A stretch of DNA of 64,000 nt from Edaphobacter modestus (GTDB taxonomy: Bacteria; Acidobacteriota; Terriglobia; Terriglobales; Acidobacteriaceae): the NCBI RefSeq assembly GCF_004217555.1, contig NZ_SHKW01000001.1, positions 186,001 to 250,000 of the forward strand, in the 5' to 3' direction. The translations under genes were made by a program, and so were the position numbers. The notes beneath the pieces are model-generated. The model searched no databases and was not told the DNA's origin. It worked only from the letters and a program-made list of their open reading frames with translations. This document shows positions 63,278 to 64,000 of the stretch, in pieces (within the stretch, counting starts at the first letter, position 1; every line of letters starts with the position of its first letter).

Positions 63278-64000
63278 TAAACAATTTGCATTTTACGATT
63301 CTCGATGATACCGATTTGAGTACCGTCGAAAATGTCAGGCCTATATATCGCCTGCTTGGAGAGCTAGGCATGAGGACAACGAAATCGGTCTGGCCACTAG
63401 CAAGTGTTCCCGATGGACGTCAGGGTGGCTCTAGTCTTCAGGAAGATAATTATCTTAAATTCGTTCTCGACCTGAAAGAGCTAGGCTTTGAAATCTCGTT
63501 GCACAATGTGCGCAATCATGACTCAACGCCCGAAATAACCAAACAGGGATTGGAGGAATTTCGACAGTCGCTCGGTCGCTGCCCCCGTGTTCATGCCAAT
63601 CATTTCTATAAATCGCGACAACATATACTGGGGATCTGCACGTTTCAGCAGGCTGCGACTTCTATATTCAGCTGGTACGGCGTTGCATGACAGACACATT
63701 TTTGAGGGGCACGATTCTGGCACTCCGTTTTCTGGTGTGATCTATGCCGCGGCACAGTAGATTATGTTCGCAATGTTGTCTTTAGAGAAATCAACCTGGA
63801 TCGGATAAATCCCACGATGCCATATCACGATCAAGCGCGGCCCTTCGTTAATTATTGGTTTAGCAGTTGCAGGGAGGGAATGCGGCAAGCTTCTGTGAAA
63901 CGCTTTCTGAATCGAACCAGGATCGCCTCGAAGCGGAAGGAGGTGTATGTATCATGTACGCGCACTTTGCTTGTGGCTTCGTCAAGGATGGCATCGTCCA
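63258..64000 (+). pseudogene. Polysaccharide deacetylase-like protein, frameshifted, runs off right edge
   Basis: The native start is ATG 63,258 (MYRFPDNKQFAF), overlapping the sugar transferase by 20 bases. A T-run extra base near 63,293 shifts to TILDDTDLSTVENVRPIYRL and LGFEISLHNVRNHDS, an NodB-type deacetylase core (Asp-Asp and His motifs). An extra A near 63,611 moves into NRDNIYWGSARFSRLRLLYS. A missing T near 63,717 moves into FWCDLCRGTVDYVRNVVFRE, which stays open to the end. All three lesions are +/-1 in short homopolymers. Likely trims acetyl groups from the polysaccharide or a precursor. If the indels are sequence errors, the gene is intact. Confidence 0.6.

Overview
The window looks like a chromosomal segment of an Acidobacteriota bacterium (Terriglobia, Acidobacteriaceae-like). 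Family signatures point that way: two TonB-dependent receptors of about 1,120 residues with an N-terminal carboxypeptidase-regulatory-like domain, a VWFA-related protein of the acidobacterial type, a PadR regulator followed by a HAAS-type membrane protein, TPR/CRTAC1 (FG-GAP plus ASPIC/UnbV) genes, and a large load of IS110, IS3, IS5, IS481 and IS200-type elements. This is a family-level inference; no rRNA is present to confirm it.

Layout. 1-3,130: a start-less lipoprotein gene running off the left edge, a decayed IS3 element and an IS110-family element (IS110-a). 3,258-9,580: a GntR regulator and PfkB sugar kinase pair (minus) facing an S1/P1 nuclease and TonB receptor pair (plus) that ends at a perfect hairpin terminator. 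9,801-14,388: an insertion island with a second IS110 element (IS110-b), a group II intron with its reverse transcriptase, and a third, IS1111-like IS110 element (IS110-c). 14,853-24,826: an intact five-gene operon (TonB receptor, TPR, CRTAC1, TPR, CRTAC1) whose last three junctions are ATGA overlaps. 24,827-28,412: two divergent glycoside hydrolases, GH27 and GH97, both probably alpha-galactosidases. The receptor operon and hydrolases plausibly form one alpha-galactoside capture and use locus.

28,690-43,500 is a decayed accessory region: IS5-type elements, an internally deleted IS481 element, integrase remnants beside two tRNA 3'-end fragments, truncated relatives of every element in the left island, and host genes broken by frameshifts (DUF2092, DUF4436-like, DUF4239, DUF4440, HAAS). 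43,760-49,023 encodes a very large secreted multidomain protein (quinoprotein-like, FN3, LamG, dockerin, malectin) broken by about four frameshifts, followed by a dead IS200-type transposase.

49,897-64,000 is an exopolysaccharide locus. Leftward: a NusG-like antiterminator, a UDP-sugar 6-dehydrogenase, a family 2 glycosyltransferase and a Wza-like export protein. Rightward: a Wzc-like tyrosine autokinase, two DegT aminotransferases, a fused 3-dehydrogenase/N-acetyltransferase, an initiating sugar transferase and a broken polysaccharide deacetylase. Between them are a Crp/Fnr regulator and a receiver domain that has lost its phosphoacceptor. The dehydrogenase, aminotransferase and fusion protein together supply all steps from UDP-GlcNAc to UDP-2,3-diacetamido-2,3-dideoxyglucuronate.

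The most interesting signals are two IS110 non-coding regions that are conserved between an element and its truncated relative, one with compensatory base changes in a hairpin; both are candidates for bridge RNAs.
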